Assembly: GCA_946480705.1 (NCBI GenBank)
Contig: CAMLLF010000218.1
Span: 1 to 6,829 of the forward strand
Direction: 5' to 3'
DNA: 6,829 nt
Origin: an uncultured Lysobacteraceae bacterium
GTDB lineage: Bacteria; Pseudomonadota; Gammaproteobacteria; Xanthomonadales; Rhodanobacteraceae
Positions within the stretch are counted from its first letter, which is position 1. Each line of letters starts with the position of its first letter. The translations under genes and the position numbers were made by a program. This document shows, piece after piece, positions 6,538 through 6,829 of the stretch. The notes beneath the pieces were generated by a model. That model was not told where the DNA came from. It searched no databases and saw only the letters and a program-made list of their open reading frames with translations.

Positions 6538-6829
6538 GCGACCCGCGGCGGCGCTGCCGCTGCGATGCGAGTGCGACCATGCCGAGCAGCAGCAGGCCGA
6601 ACGACCAGACCGACAGCGCGGGGATCGTCTGCGCGCCGAGGCGCACGATGGTCGGGTTGCCGTTGTCGTTCGGATTGCCGCCGCCCGGCGCCGGGTCGGT
6701 GCCGTCGTTGGACAGATCCGACACCGCGACGTTGCCGACGAGGCCCGTGCCGGTGACCTGGTTCGTGTACACCGCGCCCGGCGTGAACTGCACGCTGACG
6801 ACGAGGCGGATCGTCGTCGTCGCGCCGGC
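6530..6829 (-). CDS. Surface protein C-terminus with IPTL-CTERM-like sorting tail (runs off the right edge)
   Basis: Only the last 99 codons are visible. The frame is open to the window edge, so a GTG at 6793 is internal and not a start. The visible part opens with a beta-strand segment (TTTIRLVVSVQFTPGAVYTNQ) and a linker VSDLSNDGTDPAPGGGNPNDNG of the kind that ends DUF11/Ig-like repeats in large adhesins. The tail follows: IPALSVWSFGLLLLGMVALA then QRQRRRGSRA, that is a short signature, one membrane segment and a basic end. This matches IPTL-CTERM tails (typically IPTLSEW... then TM then Arg-rich), believed to be recognised by an exosortase-like system in Gram-negatives. Here Thr is Ala and the residue before Trp is Val. 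The TAA stop at 6530-6532 lies just inside the start of the next gene, suggesting possible co-transcription. Confidence 0.8.
   Translation of the reverse strand, partial: AGATTTIRLVVSVQFTPGAVYTNQVTGTGLVGNVAVSDLSNDGTDPAPGGGNPNDNGNPTIVRLGAQTIPALSVWSFGLLLLGMVALASQRQRRRGSRA

Noticed and set aside
1..6829. CRISPR array, tRNA, rRNA, transposase or phage genes
   Set aside because: I found no regularly spaced repeats, tRNA-like cloverleaf, rRNA segment or mobile-element protein in either strand; the only mobile-like feature is the small repeat at 4149-4181.

Overview
This window comes from a very GC-rich Gram-negative chromosome. Its outer-membrane FadL-type porin, its IPTL-CTERM-like surface protein and its overlapping pyrD-murB pair fit a gammaproteobacterium of the Lysobacterales (Xanthomonadales), perhaps Rhodanobacteraceae. 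That placement is inferred from gene content and style; no 16S or other marker is present.

Layout from left to right. (1) 1-380, minus: the first 126 codons of a DUF1800 protein with a twin-arginine-like N-terminus, cut by the window edge. (2) 490-2570, minus: pyrD (quinone-dependent dihydroorotate dehydrogenase) followed by murB (UDP-N-acetylenolpyruvoylglucosamine reductase), joined by a 4-base ATGA overlap. (3) 2571-2789: a divergent control region. (4) 2790-4139, plus: a complete FadL-family outer-membrane transporter with a GTG start and a clear ribosome binding site. (5) 4149-4181: a dispersed-repeat hairpin between two convergent genes, which also supplies the stop codon of the minus-strand gene. 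(6) 4180-6537, minus: a 785-residue secreted protein with a TolB/PD40-like beta-propeller, one CxxCH haem c motif and a C-terminal discoidin-like domain; its layout resembles HzsA-related proteins. (7) 6453-6515: two back-to-back perfect hairpins at the 5' end of that gene. (8) 6530-6829, minus: the C-terminal 99 codons of a repetitive surface protein ending in an IPTL-CTERM-like sorting tail, cut by the window edge.

The left half is housekeeping: pyrimidine synthesis, peptidoglycan precursor synthesis and hydrophobic-substrate uptake. The right half is accessory and directed to the cell surface: a sorted surface protein directly upstream of, and overlapping, an exported haem protein. The two may be co-transcribed, but the hairpins between them could equally uncouple them. 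The haem protein and its unusual 5' end are the parts most worth following up.
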